A DNA stretch of 64,000 nucleotides, taken from assembly GCA_902465015.1 (NCBI GenBank), contig CABQLK010000001.1, positions 68,121-132,120 on the forward strand. The letters are read 5' to 3'. The translations under genes and the position numbers were made by a program. The notes under the pieces were generated by a model, which did not search any database, was not told where the DNA came from, and was given only the letters and a program-made list of their open reading frames with translations. Origin of the DNA: an uncultured Collinsella sp. (GTDB taxonomy: Bacteria > Actinomycetota > Coriobacteriia > Coriobacteriales > Coriobacteriaceae). Position 1 is the stretch's first letter; every line of letters starts with the position of its first letter. Positions 1-8,249 of the stretch are shown here, piece by piece.

Positions 1-98
1 ACCTGCTGCGCTTGCAGGCCCCGCACCGGTTGGCACCCGACGGGACACAGCCGGGCGAGGCGGATCCGTGCTACCGCCCCGCCTGGCCGCGAAGTTAA

Positions 99-2129
99 CT
101 ACAGCTCGTTGGCCGCGTGATACGCCGTGCGAATGGCGCTCGCGATGTCGGCGGTGCGCTCGCCCGAGCAGTCTCCCACGCAGGTCACGGGCACCGTCAC
201 GCCGTCCAGGTCAAACGTGTTGGCCTTGGAGCCCACGGCCATCACCACGAAATCGCAGGCGATCTTCACCGGCTCCTCGGCGCCGTCCTCGGTGGCGCGA
301 ACAGCCTTCACGCCCTCGTCGGTAATGGCGGTCAGGCGGGTCTTCACGTGCTGCTCCACGTTGTGCTCTGCAAAGTCACTCATAATCAGCGGCAGAATGG
401 TCTCGGACTCACCCGCGGCAATCTTGTCGAGCATCTCGACGATCGCCACCTCGCAGCCGTGCTGCAGCAGGTACTCGGCAGTCTCGGTGCCCACCAGGCC
501 GCCGCCAATGACGGCGACGCGGCCCGCAAGCTCCACCTTGCCGGCCAGCACGTCCCAGCTCGAGACGACCTTCTCCGAATCGGCACCCGGAACGGGGATG
601 ACCACGTCGTGCGCGCCCACGGCCACAATCGCGGCGTCGGCGGCGTTGAGGTCCGCGGGGCTAGCGACGTGGTTGAGCTCAACCTTCACGCCCAGGCCAG
701 GCAGAATCTTCTCGTAGTACTCGACCGAGCGCATGATCTCGTCCTTGCGCGGGGGCGCGGCCGCCAGCACAATCTGGCCTCCCAAGTGATCGCTCGCCTC
801 GTAGATGGTCACGTCGTAGCCGCGCTTGGCCGCCACGCGTGCGGCCTCCAGGCCGGCGATGCCGCCGCCCACCACGGCGATCTTCTTGTCGCCCTCGCCC
901 GGCTTAATGGCGATGGTCGCCTCGTCGCCGTTCTCGGCATTGAGCACGCACGAGATGTACTTGCGATTTTGAATCGCGTCGACGCAGCCCTTGTTGCAGT
1001 TGAGGCACTCGCGGATGGGCTCACCCGTGGCGGCCTTCAGCGCAATGTCGGGGTCGCACATGAGCGAGCGGCCATAGGCGATGATATCGGCCGCGCCGTC
1101 TTCCAGAATCTTCTCGCCGGCCTCAACCGAGACAACGCGGCCGACGGTTGCCACCGGCACGGAGACCAGGGCCTTGACGCGCTCGGCCACGGGCAGCGTC
1201 CAGTTGTAGGGCATGGCGCCCATGGGCGGAATGGTGTCGCCCATGTTGCCGGTGTGGTTGGCCTGTGCGACCTGAATCATATCGATGCCCGCGCCCTCGA
1301 GCAGCTTGGCAAGCTCGCAGGCCTCGTCGGGCTGCAGGCCACCCTTGCCGCGCGGCGTGCCGTCGGGGTTCTCCATGATCACGGGGAGCTTGTACTCCAC
1401 CATCAGCTGCGGCGCGGCTTCCTTAATGGCAGCGACGACCTCGAGCGCATAGCGGACGCGGTTCTCGAACGAGCCACCGTACTCGTCGGTGCGCTGGTTG
1501 AGGATCGCGGAGCACAGCGAACCCACCAGACGGTCGCCGTGGACCTCGATGGCGTCGATGCCGGCCTGCTGCGCGCGGGCGGCCGAGGCAGCGATGGCCT
1601 CCTTGATCTGGGTGAGCTGATCCACGCTGGCCTCGTTCACAAAGTGCTGCATGTCGTGGTGCAGCTTGGCGTAGGCCTGATTGCGGATCTCGTTGGACTC
1701 GGCCATCTTGGCGGCAAAGGCCTCCTCGTCGCCGGCGGCCTTGGCCTCCTGCGCGGCCTTGGCGGCGGCCATGGAACCCATGACCATGCGGCCGACGCCG
1801 GGCACGTCGTACTCGGGGTGGAACAGCTGCAGCGCGACCTTGGCGCCGTGCTTGTGGACGGCATCGGCCAGGGCCTTAAACGTGGGGATTTGGGCGTCGG
1901 TCGCCAGCTTGGGCGTGGGGCTTGCGGTCATGACGGGAGCAACGTCGCCGATGACGATGTAGCTCACGCCGCCACGGGCCAAGCGCTCGTAAAAAGCCAG
2001 GCTGCGCTCGCCAATGGAGCCATCGCGCTCCTCGTAGCCGGTGGTCAGCGGCGGGAACATAATGCGGTTTTTGAGCTCAAGGGGGCCAACCGTAATGGGC
2101 TGGAGCAGCTTGGGTGCAGGTGCGGTCAT
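99..2129 (-). CDS. FAD/FMN/Fe-S enoate reductase-like oxidoreductase (Old Yellow Enzyme family)
   Basis: Resembles 2-enoate/2,4-dienoyl-CoA reductases: an FMN TIM barrel followed by an FAD/NAD module, expected to reduce an activated C=C bond with NAD(P)H in the cytosol; the substrate is unknown. Residues 1 to about 370 form the barrel (starting ITVGPLELKNRI). A Cys cluster near 375-397 (CLNCNKGC and a later Cys) should bind 4Fe-4S. AVVGGGIAGLEAA near 420 and VAVIGGGLVGTE near 543 are the two dinucleotide folds. An in-frame ATG lies 6 nt upstream at 2135, but the GAGAGG ribosome site abuts it; the ATG at 2129 has normal 7-nt spacing and was chosen. The length of about 676 aa is usual. No operon partner is visible. 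Confidence 0.9.
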   Translation of the reverse strand: MTAPAPKLLQPITVGPLELKNRIMFPPLTTGYEERDGSIGERSLAFYERLARGGVSYIVIGDVAPVMTASPTPKLATDAQIPTFKALADAVHKHGAKVALQLFHPEYDVPGVGRMVMGSMAAAKAAQEAKAAGDEEAFAAKMAESNEIRNQAYAKLHHDMQHFVNEASVDQLTQIKEAIAASAARAQQAGIDAIEVHGDRLVGSLCSAILNQRTDEYGGSFENRVRYALEVVAAIKEAAPQLMVEYKLPVIMENPDGTPRGKGGLQPDEACELAKLLEGAGIDMIQVAQANHTGNMGDTIPPMGAMPYNWTLPVAERVKALVSVPVATVGRVVSVEAGEKILEDGAADIIAYGRSLMCDPDIALKAATGEPIRECLNCNKGCVDAIQNRKYISCVLNAENGDEATIAIKPGEGDKKIAVVGGGIAGLEAARVAAKRGYDVTIYEASDHLGGQIVLAAAPPRKDEIMRSVEYYEKILPGLGVKVELNHVASPADLNAADAAIVAVGAHDVVIPVPGADSEKVVSSWDVLAGKVELAGRVAVIGGGLVGTETAEYLLQHGCEVAIVEMLDKIAAGESETILPLIMSDFAEHNVEQHVKTRLTAITDEGVKAVRATEDGAEEPVKIACDFVVMAVGSKANTFDLDGVTVPVTCVGDCSGERTADIASAIRTAYHAANEL

Positions 2130-2275
2130 GGACATTCCTCTCTTGTAGGCGCGGCGGCGATGATGCCGCGTAGTTGTCTAGAGGATATGGCATGGGAATA
2201 CAACAGCGCAACGGAAATCGGCGGACAGCAGGTAGCGGCAGGTGGATGGGGATGGGCGGGGCGGCCCGTCGGTTT

Positions 2276-2575
2276 ATCTCAATCTGTAACAGTTACGCGG
2301 CAAAACTGGGTCTTACTGTTACAGATCGAGACATTCCTCTCGGCCCATCCTCAACAATCTAGATCTGTAACAGCTAGGCCCACTTTTGGCCCCTATCTGT
2401 TACAGATCGAGACAAACCAAACCCGCCTGCTAGAAAATCTCAATCTATAACAACAACTCGGCAAAATCCGTCCCTCGTGTTACAGATTTAGACAAACACG
2501 ACCCAACCCACCGGTATATCTCGATCTGTAACATCTAGCCGTCCAAATCGGGCCTACGTGTTACAAATCGAGATT
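2276..2575. repeat. Array of four 58-bp palindromic units, 80-81 bp period
   Basis: Units lie at 2276-2333, 2357-2414, 2437-2494 and 2518-2575. Each has a 16-nt left arm like ATCTCAATCTGTAACA, a 25-nt core, and a 17-nt right arm like TGTTACAGATCGAGACA. The arms are inverted copies of each other. The cores are always 25 nt but differ in sequence, with only weak likeness. Units are separated by 23, 22 and 23 nt of unrelated sequence. The array fills most of the gap between the flavoprotein start and the initiator tRNA. It could be an eight-half-site operator, a REP-like cluster, or a structured RNA. Confidence 0.9.
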
Positions 2576-2621
2576 TTGTTTGAAAGGCCGAGAATCGGAC
2601 CGAAAACACGGTCCCCAGATA

Positions 2622-2653
2622 ACAAAAAAGCTCGCCGGCTAGGCCGGCGAGCT
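2622..2653 (-). terminator. Intrinsic terminator of initiator tRNA
   Basis: An 11-bp perfect stem (2629-2639 with 2643-2653, AGCTCGCCGGC type) with a 3-nt loop is followed on the minus strand by six T residues. It lies directly downstream of the tRNA. Confidence 0.9.
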
Positions 2654-2662
2654 GCAAGTTCT

Positions 2663-2739
2663 TGGTCGCGGGGGCAGGATTTGAACCTACGACCTCCGGG
2701 TTATGAGCCCGGCGAGCTACCAGACTGCTCCACCCCGCA
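2663..2739 (-). tRNA. Initiator tRNA-fMet (CAT)
   Basis: A 77-nt cloverleaf with anticodon CAT. Three consecutive G-C pairs next to the anticodon loop (GGG-CTCATAA-CCC) are the initiator hallmark. The encoded CCA is present. The first pair is U1-G72 rather than a Watson-Crick pair, in keeping with the weak 1:72 pair that initiators need for formylation. Confidence 0.97.
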
Positions 2740-2935
2740 ATGTCTGGGCGCCTCATGTGCGCAAGAAAGAATATTACGCGGGAGTTCGGTAAACGGCAAG
2801 GAAAATCTCGTGGAGCATAATTCCTTCATATTTAAACCCCTCAGCCCCTATCACCGTAAACGAATCGCAGCCGAGAGCCGTCGGCGGCGCGTATACAATG
2901 GTGCGCGTCCTTTTATGCCAACACTGGGAGTAGAC

Positions 2936-3709
2936 ATGCTGCTCGCTATCGATATGGGAAACACGCAGACGGCCATGGGCCTGTTTGACGGAGACGAGCT
3001 GGTGCAGTCGTGGCGCATGCCCACCGACCGCTCTTATACCGCCGACGAGATCCATGTGCGCCTGATGGGTTTCTTTAAGATGTACGGCCTTTCGCTCGAC
3101 GCGGTCGACGCGATCGCCTTTGCGGGCGTGGTGCCGCAGCTCTCGCGCGAATGGCACGCCGTGGCCGACCGCATTGCCGCAGACGCCATCGTCATTGGGC
3201 CGCAGACGGCTGCGGTGACCAAACTGCGCGCGGCGCGCCCCCAGGCCGTAGGTGCCGATCGCGTCGCCAACGCCGTTGCGGCCGAAACTTTCTACGGCGC
3301 GCCGGCAATCGTGGTGGACTTTGGCACCGCGACCAATATCGACGTCATCGATGAGGACGGTTATTACATTGGTGGAGCGATTGCGCCGGGCATCCGCATT
3401 TCGATGGACGCGCTCGCCGCCCGAGCCGCCAAGCTCGCCAGCGTTCCGCTCGAGGCGCCCGAGCACGCCATCGGCCGCGATACCGAGGAGTGCATCAAGG
3501 TTGGCGCCGTGGTGGGCGCTGCCGCCATGGCCGAGGGCCTGGTCGCACGCATGAAGCGCGAGCTGGGTCGTGAGGACGCCACCGTTATCGCCACGGGCGG
3601 TCTCGCCGGCATCGTCGCCGATTCGACCGATGCCTTCGACGTGGTCGACGGACAACTCACCATCAAGGGTATCTGCGAAATCTACCGCCGCATGCAGGAG
3701 CTGGGATAG
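2936..3709 (+). CDS. coaX: Type III pantothenate kinase
   Basis: Phosphorylates pantothenate in the first step of coenzyme A synthesis. It belongs to the ASKHA fold: MLLAIDMGNTQTAMG at the N-terminus is the phosphate-binding loop, GADRVANAVAA (near residue 104) and VVDFGTATNIDVID (near 126) carry the metal and pantothenate residues, and IATGGLAG (near 220) is the adenosine loop. The 257-aa length is typical. The frame is open far upstream through the tRNA, but that part is not plausible coding sequence; this ATG has GGGAG 5 nt upstream. A TATACAAT box at 2892-2899 is a possible -10. It stands alone, with no pantothenate genes beside it. Confidence 0.95.
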   Translation: MLLAIDMGNTQTAMGLFDGDELVQSWRMPTDRSYTADEIHVRLMGFFKMYGLSLDAVDAIAFAGVVPQLSREWHAVADRIAADAIVIGPQTAAVTKLRAARPQAVGADRVANAVAAETFYGAPAIVVDFGTATNIDVIDEDGYYIGGAIAPGIRISMDALAARAAKLASVPLEAPEHAIGRDTEECIKVGAVVGAAAMAEGLVARMKRELGREDATVIATGGLAGIVADSTDAFDVVDGQLTIKGICEIYRRMQELG

Positions 3710-3854
3710 AGCAGGGGCTTAAGTCGAGCACGCCCGATGCCACAGTCCCCGCAAAGGCTCGCCAAGCCTATTCCTCAGATAGGCGAAACCCTCCCCGGCA
3801 CAGGCCGAGAAGGGTCTTGTTGCCATCGTTATCTTTGAGCGCTGGCGCCCCGCG

Positions 3855-4556
3855 CTACAGCCCGCGAATTCGTACAGCCTCGGGCGGAAACTCCTGCTCG
3901 CCGGCATCGGTCTTGATGGTCGCGCGGCCCCAGATGTCCAGGCCCGCAAACACACCGACCGCAAGCGGCAAGCCGTTGGGAGACACCGCCGCAACCTGGC
4001 GGCCCAGCAGCGGCACCATGTCGAAGTACTCGCCCAGCACGGGAGCCAGCGGCCCTGCGGCGCCTTGCGGCGTGTTGGCAACAACCGCCCAGGCGTCCAC
4101 GCGGGCCAGCACGGCGGCGGCCAGCGTCTCGACCAGCGCTTCGTCAGCCACGTCCACACCAAGCTCGCTCAGCGCCGAACGCTCAATATCCACCGTCACG
4201 GCACCGAACATGCCCGCAGCACCGGCACCGCCGTTCACGGCAACACGCGCGAGCGACGTCTCAAACGCAGGCGCACCGCACACGATATCGCTCGGCCACT
4301 GGATACCCACCTTACCGGCAAGGCCCAACCCCGGCGTCGAAGCCGTGCCCACAAGCGCGTCCATCATGCCCATAGCCGCCACAAACGGCAGGCCGTGGAA
4401 GGCATGCATGTTCACATCGGGGCGCACGACCAGCGAAAACATCAGCGATGCATCGCCCGCGCTCCACGCGCACCAGCCCGCGGACATGCCCTCGCGGCCC
4501 GCGTCGCGCGCCGCGTCGAGCTCGGTGCCAGCGGCAACAGCATTCATCTCGATCAT
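3855..4556 (-). CDS. BirA-like biotin/lipoate ligase fold protein, catalytic residues degenerate
   Basis: A 233-aa protein that aligns best with the catalytic and C-terminal parts of biotin protein ligase. The usual biotinyl-AMP loop GRGRxGR appears as GREGMSA, and the invariant Lys of KWPND is replaced (QWPSDI). The C-terminal segment (GLPLAVGVFAGLDIWGRATI) keeps the small BirA C-domain look. There is no DNA-binding helix-turn-helix. Its ATG immediately follows the folP-folK stop codon (TAGATG), so translation is probably coupled. It may be a weak ligase, a carboxylase-binding protein or a decaying gene; function is uncertain. Confidence 0.6.
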   Translation of the reverse strand: MIEMNAVAAGTELDAARDAGREGMSAGWCAWSAGDASLMFSLVVRPDVNMHAFHGLPFVAAMGMMDALVGTASTPGLGLAGKVGIQWPSDIVCGAPAFETSLARVAVNGGAGAAGMFGAVTVDIERSALSELGVDVADEALVETLAAAVLARVDAWAVVANTPQGAAGPLAPVLGEYFDMVPLLGRQVAAVSPNGLPLAVGVFAGLDIWGRATIKTDAGEQEFPPEAVRIRGL

Positions 4557-6299
4557 CTACATACGCCCCAATTCGCCCACGATATGGCCCACGCGGTCCT
4601 CGGGCTCCTTGACCTCGACGCCGTTGTAGCGGAAGAACCGCGCCGGGTCGTGCATCAGGTCCTCGAGCGGCACCAGCACAAAATCGCGTTCGCCGATCAG
4701 CGGATGCGGCAGGCGCAGCTTTTTGCCGCCGTGGGTCTCGCCGTCCATCCACAGCAGGTCCAGGTCGATGGTGCGCGGACCGTTGGCCTTGGCCTTTTTG
4801 GAGCGGTCGCGCCCCAGCTCGGCCTCGATCTTCATAAGCTCGTCGAGCAGCACCAACGGCGCCAGCTCGGTCTTGATCTCGATGACGGCGTTGGCAAACG
4901 CGTCCTGGCGCGTCTCGTAGGCAGGCTCGCTCTCGTAGATCTTGGAGGAGTTGGACACGCAGGTGAGTGGAATCTCGGCGATCATCTCGCGTGCAGCGCG
5001 GATGTTGTCGCAGCGATGCCCCAGGTTGGAGCCCACAGCCACAAACGCGCGGCGCGGCTGCGGCTTGGCAACCGCCCAGTAACCGTTCAGGAACTGCGCA
5101 AAACCCGCGGCGTCGTGCACGCGCACGATGTTGGCACCGGCCTGGATGGCGCCCAGGCACACGCCAAACGTAGCGGCATCGCGCTCGGCGGCCTCGGTCA
5201 CACCCGAGACGGCGCCCACAAAGCGCTTGCGCGACACGGCGCACATGAGCGGATAGCCCAGTGACGCCATCTTGGCAGTCTCGCGCTGGATGACGATGTC
5301 CTCGTTAGCCGACTTACCAAAGCCCGGGCCAGGATCAATGCAGATGCGGTCGCGCGACACGCCGGCATGGATGAGCGTGCGGGCCTGGTCGGACAGAAAG
5401 CCCATGACGCGGCGCATGATGGGCGCCGAATCGGGCAGGGTGAAGCGGCGGAGCTGCGAGGTGGGCACGTAGGCTTCCTCGCGGCGGGCGCTGCGGCGCA
5501 TCATGGCGGCCAGGCGGTCATTGGACTCCGATGCGGCCTCGGTGGCTGCGGGAGTGGCCTCGGGCGCGGGCGCGACGGTCTCGGCGGCAGTAGCCTGCTC
5601 GGCGGCCGGCGTCTCCTGCTCGCTTGAAGGCTCGGACGTGGGCTCCGGTTCGCCAAACGGCAACGAGGGCTGCACCACGCCGCCCGGAAGCTTGGCCTCC
5701 GGCTTAGGCTCGCCCAGCAACTTGCCGCGACGGCGGCGAGCCGGCTTCTCGGCCTCACGCGCGGCCTCGGCAGCCGCCTCGCGCGCCTTCTCGGCAACAA
5801 ACGCCGCTGCCGAGGTATCGAGCTGCACCGTTGCGTGTGTGCGTGCGGGCGCGGCGACCTCGCCGGCATGCATCACGATGACGCCGCAGGTGCTCGTCTT
5901 AACAAACTCGACCATCTTGGGATCGGTGAAGCCGGTCACGTCGTTGACGATCGAGGCGCCGCAGCGCACGGCCGCCTTGGCAACCGCCACGTGGCGCGTG
6001 TCGATCGAGACGATGGCACCCTCTTTGGCCAGCGCGCGCACAACGGGCAGCACGCGGCGAGCCTCCTCGTCGGGGTTGACCGGAGTAAAGCCGGGACGCG
6101 TGGACTCACCGCCCACGTCGATGATGTCGGCGCCGGCGTCGAGCATCGCCAGGCCGTACTCGATGGCGGCATCGGGGTCGAAGTGCTCCCCGCCATCGCT
6201 AAACGAATCGGGCGTCACGTTGAGGACGCCCATGATGCGCGGACGGTCAAAGCTGAGCTCGTACTTTCCGCACCGCCATGTCTTGCTGTCGTTCGCCAT
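4557..6299 (-). CDS. folP-folK: Fused dihydropteroate synthase / 6-hydroxymethyl-dihydropterin pyrophosphokinase
   Basis: Catalyses two adjacent steps of folate synthesis: pterin activation by HPPK, then joining to p-aminobenzoate by DHPS. DHPS comes first (MGVLNVTPDSFSDGG near residue 25, DVGGESTRPG near 62, IDPGPGFGKS near 315). HPPK follows from about residue 420 (AFVAVGSNLG, then GPRTIDLDLLW). A long Ala/Glu/Pro-rich insert of roughly 100-130 residues interrupts the DHPS barrel between VIVMHAGE and the IDPGPG strand, which is unusual. An upstream ATG sits right against AGGAGG; the ATG at 6299 has 6-nt spacing and was chosen. A GC-rich hairpin at 6322-6349 precedes the gene. Confidence 0.93.
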   Translation of the reverse strand: MANDSKTWRCGKYELSFDRPRIMGVLNVTPDSFSDGGEHFDPDAAIEYGLAMLDAGADIIDVGGESTRPGFTPVNPDEEARRVLPVVRALAKEGAIVSIDTRHVAVAKAAVRCGASIVNDVTGFTDPKMVEFVKTSTCGVIVMHAGEVAAPARTHATVQLDTSAAAFVAEKAREAAAEAAREAEKPARRRRGKLLGEPKPEAKLPGGVVQPSLPFGEPEPTSEPSSEQETPAAEQATAAETVAPAPEATPAATEAASESNDRLAAMMRRSARREEAYVPTSQLRRFTLPDSAPIMRRVMGFLSDQARTLIHAGVSRDRICIDPGPGFGKSANEDIVIQRETAKMASLGYPLMCAVSRKRFVGAVSGVTEAAERDAATFGVCLGAIQAGANIVRVHDAAGFAQFLNGYWAVAKPQPRRAFVAVGSNLGHRCDNIRAAREMIAEIPLTCVSNSSKIYESEPAYETRQDAFANAVIEIKTELAPLVLLDELMKIEAELGRDRSKKAKANGPRTIDLDLLWMDGETHGGKKLRLPHPLIGERDFVLVPLEDLMHDPARFFRYNGVEVKEPEDRVGHIVGELGRM

Positions 6300-6394
6300 G
6301 AACATCCTCCTAAAATGCCCACGCCGCCGAGCTTGGAGAGCTGGCGGCGGGGTCGCTTTGCACTCAGTCTTTCTATTGTATCCGCGCGCGCGGG

Positions 6395-7147
6395 CTAGAA
6401 CGCAAACGCGGCCGCGATGTCGCAAGAAATCAGCAGGTCGGCATTTGCATCCTGATCGGTGGGAGCAAGGTTGCATATGGCCAGCGTATCGCCGGTAAAG
6501 TAACGCGTAAGGCCCGCCGCCGGATACACCACGAGCGAGGTCCCACCCACAATGAGGGCATCGGCCGCGGCGATGGCGGCAACGGCACCGGTCAGCACAT
6601 GCTCATCGAGCGGCTCCTCGTAGAGCACCACATCGGGCTTGATGCGCCCGCCGCACGCAGGACACACAGGCACGCCCGCGGCGTCCTCGTGCTCGCGCGA
6701 GCAAATCCACTCGGCGCTATAGACCGCGCCGCACGACTGGCAAATGTTGCGATGGACCGATCCGTGCAGCTCGAACACGCGCTGCGAGCCCGCCATCTGA
6801 TGCAAGCCGTCGATGTTTTGCGTCACCACGGCATCAAGCTTGCCGGCGCGCTCCAGCTCGGCCAGCTTGGTGTGGCAGCGGTTGGGCTTGGCGCCAAGCG
6901 CGATCATCTTGGTCCGGTAGAAGTCGAAGAACTCGGCCGGATGCGCCTCGTAAAAGCTATGCGACAGCATGGTCTCGGGCGGATAGGCAAACTGCTGGTG
7001 ATACAGGCCGTCCACGCTGCGGAAATCGGGGATGCCACTTGCCGTGGAAACACCCGCGCCGCCAAAGAAGACCACGCGCTTGTGAGTGTCAAACAGATCC
7101 GCCAGCGCGGCGGAGGCCTGCCTGGGGTCCGATATTGCCTGCGTCAT
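6395..7147 (-). CDS. cobB: NAD-dependent protein deacylase (Sir2/CobB)
   Basis: Class III sirtuin that removes acyl groups from lysines using NAD+. It shows the NAD loop FFGGAGVSTASGIPDFRS (about residues 28-45), TQNIDGLH (about 108), catalytic His in ELHGSVH (about 125), and a zinc ribbon with two CxxC pairs (CQSC and CPAC). The 250-aa length is normal. GGAGGACAAAT precedes the ATG. It is in the same direction as folP-folK about 95 nt downstream and may be co-transcribed with it. Confidence 0.95.
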   Translation of the reverse strand: MTQAISDPRQASAALADLFDTHKRVVFFGGAGVSTASGIPDFRSVDGLYHQQFAYPPETMLSHSFYEAHPAEFFDFYRTKMIALGAKPNRCHTKLAELERAGKLDAVVTQNIDGLHQMAGSQRVFELHGSVHRNICQSCGAVYSAEWICSREHEDAAGVPVCPACGGRIKPDVVLYEEPLDEHVLTGAVAAIAAADALIVGGTSLVVYPAAGLTRYFTGDTLAICNLAPTDQDANADLLISCDIAAAFAF

Positions 7148-7282
7148 ATTTGTCCTCCGTCCTTGTTAGTCGGGCAGCGTTGGGCGACGTCCCAGCATGC
7201 GGCCTTTAAGTCAGCATGCGCGGAGCCCACCCCGCCCCTGTTGCGCTAATCTTAAGCCTGCCAACCCCGTCGAAAGGACACC

Positions 7283-8101
7283 ATGCCTCAGACTTACACT
7301 TTCGCCTCGTGGAACGTCAACGGCCTGCGCGCCGTTCTCAAAAAGGACCCGAGCTTTATCCAGATCGCGCAGGAACTCGATGTCGATGTCCTGGCGCTGC
7401 AAGAAACCAAGTTGCAAGAAGGCCAGGTTGATATTGACCTGCCCGGCTATCACCAAACCTGGAGCTACGCCGAGCGCAAGGGCTACTCGGGCACTGCGGT
7501 CTTTAGCCGCCAGGAACCGCTGCGCGTGCTGCACGCCGACGCGCTGCTACCCTACGCCGGCGAGGGCGAGGCGGCCGAGCTCGTCGCCCAAGCCGTAACC
7601 GAGGGCCGCGTCTGCGCGCTGGAGTTCGACAAGTTCTGGTTTGTGGATGTCTACACTCCCAACGCGCAAAACGAACTCGCCCGCATCGACGTGCGCATGG
7701 CCTGGGACGATGCCTACCGCGACTTTTTGAGCGCGCTCGAGCGCGAGACCGGCAAACCCGTCGTGACCTGCGGCGACTTTAACGTGGCGCACGAGGAGAT
7801 CGACCTTAAGAATCCCAAGTCCAACCGCGGCAACGCCGGCTTTTCGGACGAGGAGCGCGGCAAGTTTACCGAACTGCTCAACGCCGGGTTTACCGATACC
7901 TGGCGCGCGGCAAACCCCGACGTCGAGGGCGTCTACAGCTGGTGGAGCTACCGCTTTAATGCCCGCAAGAACAACGCAGGCTGGCGCATCGATTACTTCC
8001 TGGTGAGCGACGCAATCGCCGGCAATGTGCGCGACGCCGGAATCCGCGGCGACATCTTTGGCAGCGACCACTGCCCCGTCACCCTCGCGCTAGAGCTCTA
8101 G
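7283..8101 (+). CDS. xth: Exodeoxyribonuclease III / AP endonuclease
   Basis: Repairs abasic and 3'-blocked DNA ends. Motifs of the endonuclease/exonuclease/phosphatase fold are present: SWNVNGLRA (residue 7), LALQETKLQ (near 40), VDVYTPNAQ (near 118), CGDFNVAHEEIDL (near 163), WRIDYFLVS (near 232) and the C-terminal GSDHCPV. The 272-aa length is typical. AAAGGACACC gives the ribosome site. It diverges from cobB. Confidence 0.96.
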   Translation: MPQTYTFASWNVNGLRAVLKKDPSFIQIAQELDVDVLALQETKLQEGQVDIDLPGYHQTWSYAERKGYSGTAVFSRQEPLRVLHADALLPYAGEGEAAELVAQAVTEGRVCALEFDKFWFVDVYTPNAQNELARIDVRMAWDDAYRDFLSALERETGKPVVTCGDFNVAHEEIDLKNPKSNRGNAGFSDEERGKFTELLNAGFTDTWRAANPDVEGVYSWWSYRFNARKNNAGWRIDYFLVSDAIAGNVRDAGIRGDIFGSDHCPVTLALEL

Positions 8102-8159
8102 CGCCAAGTAATTCCTGGGGGACAGAGGAAAACAGATCATGTGGCCCCTCTCCCCCTAT

Positions 8160-8228
8160 AAGTTGCGGTGGAATAGTTCCTGTTTGGGCAGCAAATAGCC
8201 AAAAACGAGAACTATTCCACCGCAAGTT
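8160..8228. repeat. REP-like hairpin between xth and the ECF S gene
   Basis: Arms TTGCGGTGGAATAGTTC (8163-8179) and its exact reverse complement (8209-8225) form a 17-bp stem around 29 nt. A GGGGGACAG string lies just upstream at 8116-8124. It lies between convergent genes and lacks a T-run, so a simple terminator is less likely. Confidence 0.75.
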
Positions 8229-8249
8229 CGTGTGGGAACGCGAAATGCC

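Noticed and set aside
117..2450. Long + strand open frame (777 codons) over the flavoprotein gene
   Set aside because: It mirrors the real minus-strand gene in high-GC DNA; its translation is His/Gly/Leu-rich with no family motif and it runs into the hairpin array.
2276..2575. CRISPR array
   Set aside because: The repeats alternate in orientation, cores and spacers are 25 and 22-23 nt, and no cas genes are present.
2558..2935. N-terminal extension of coaX
   Set aside because: It would read through the initiator tRNA region; the ATG at 2936 has a ribosome site and gives normal family length.
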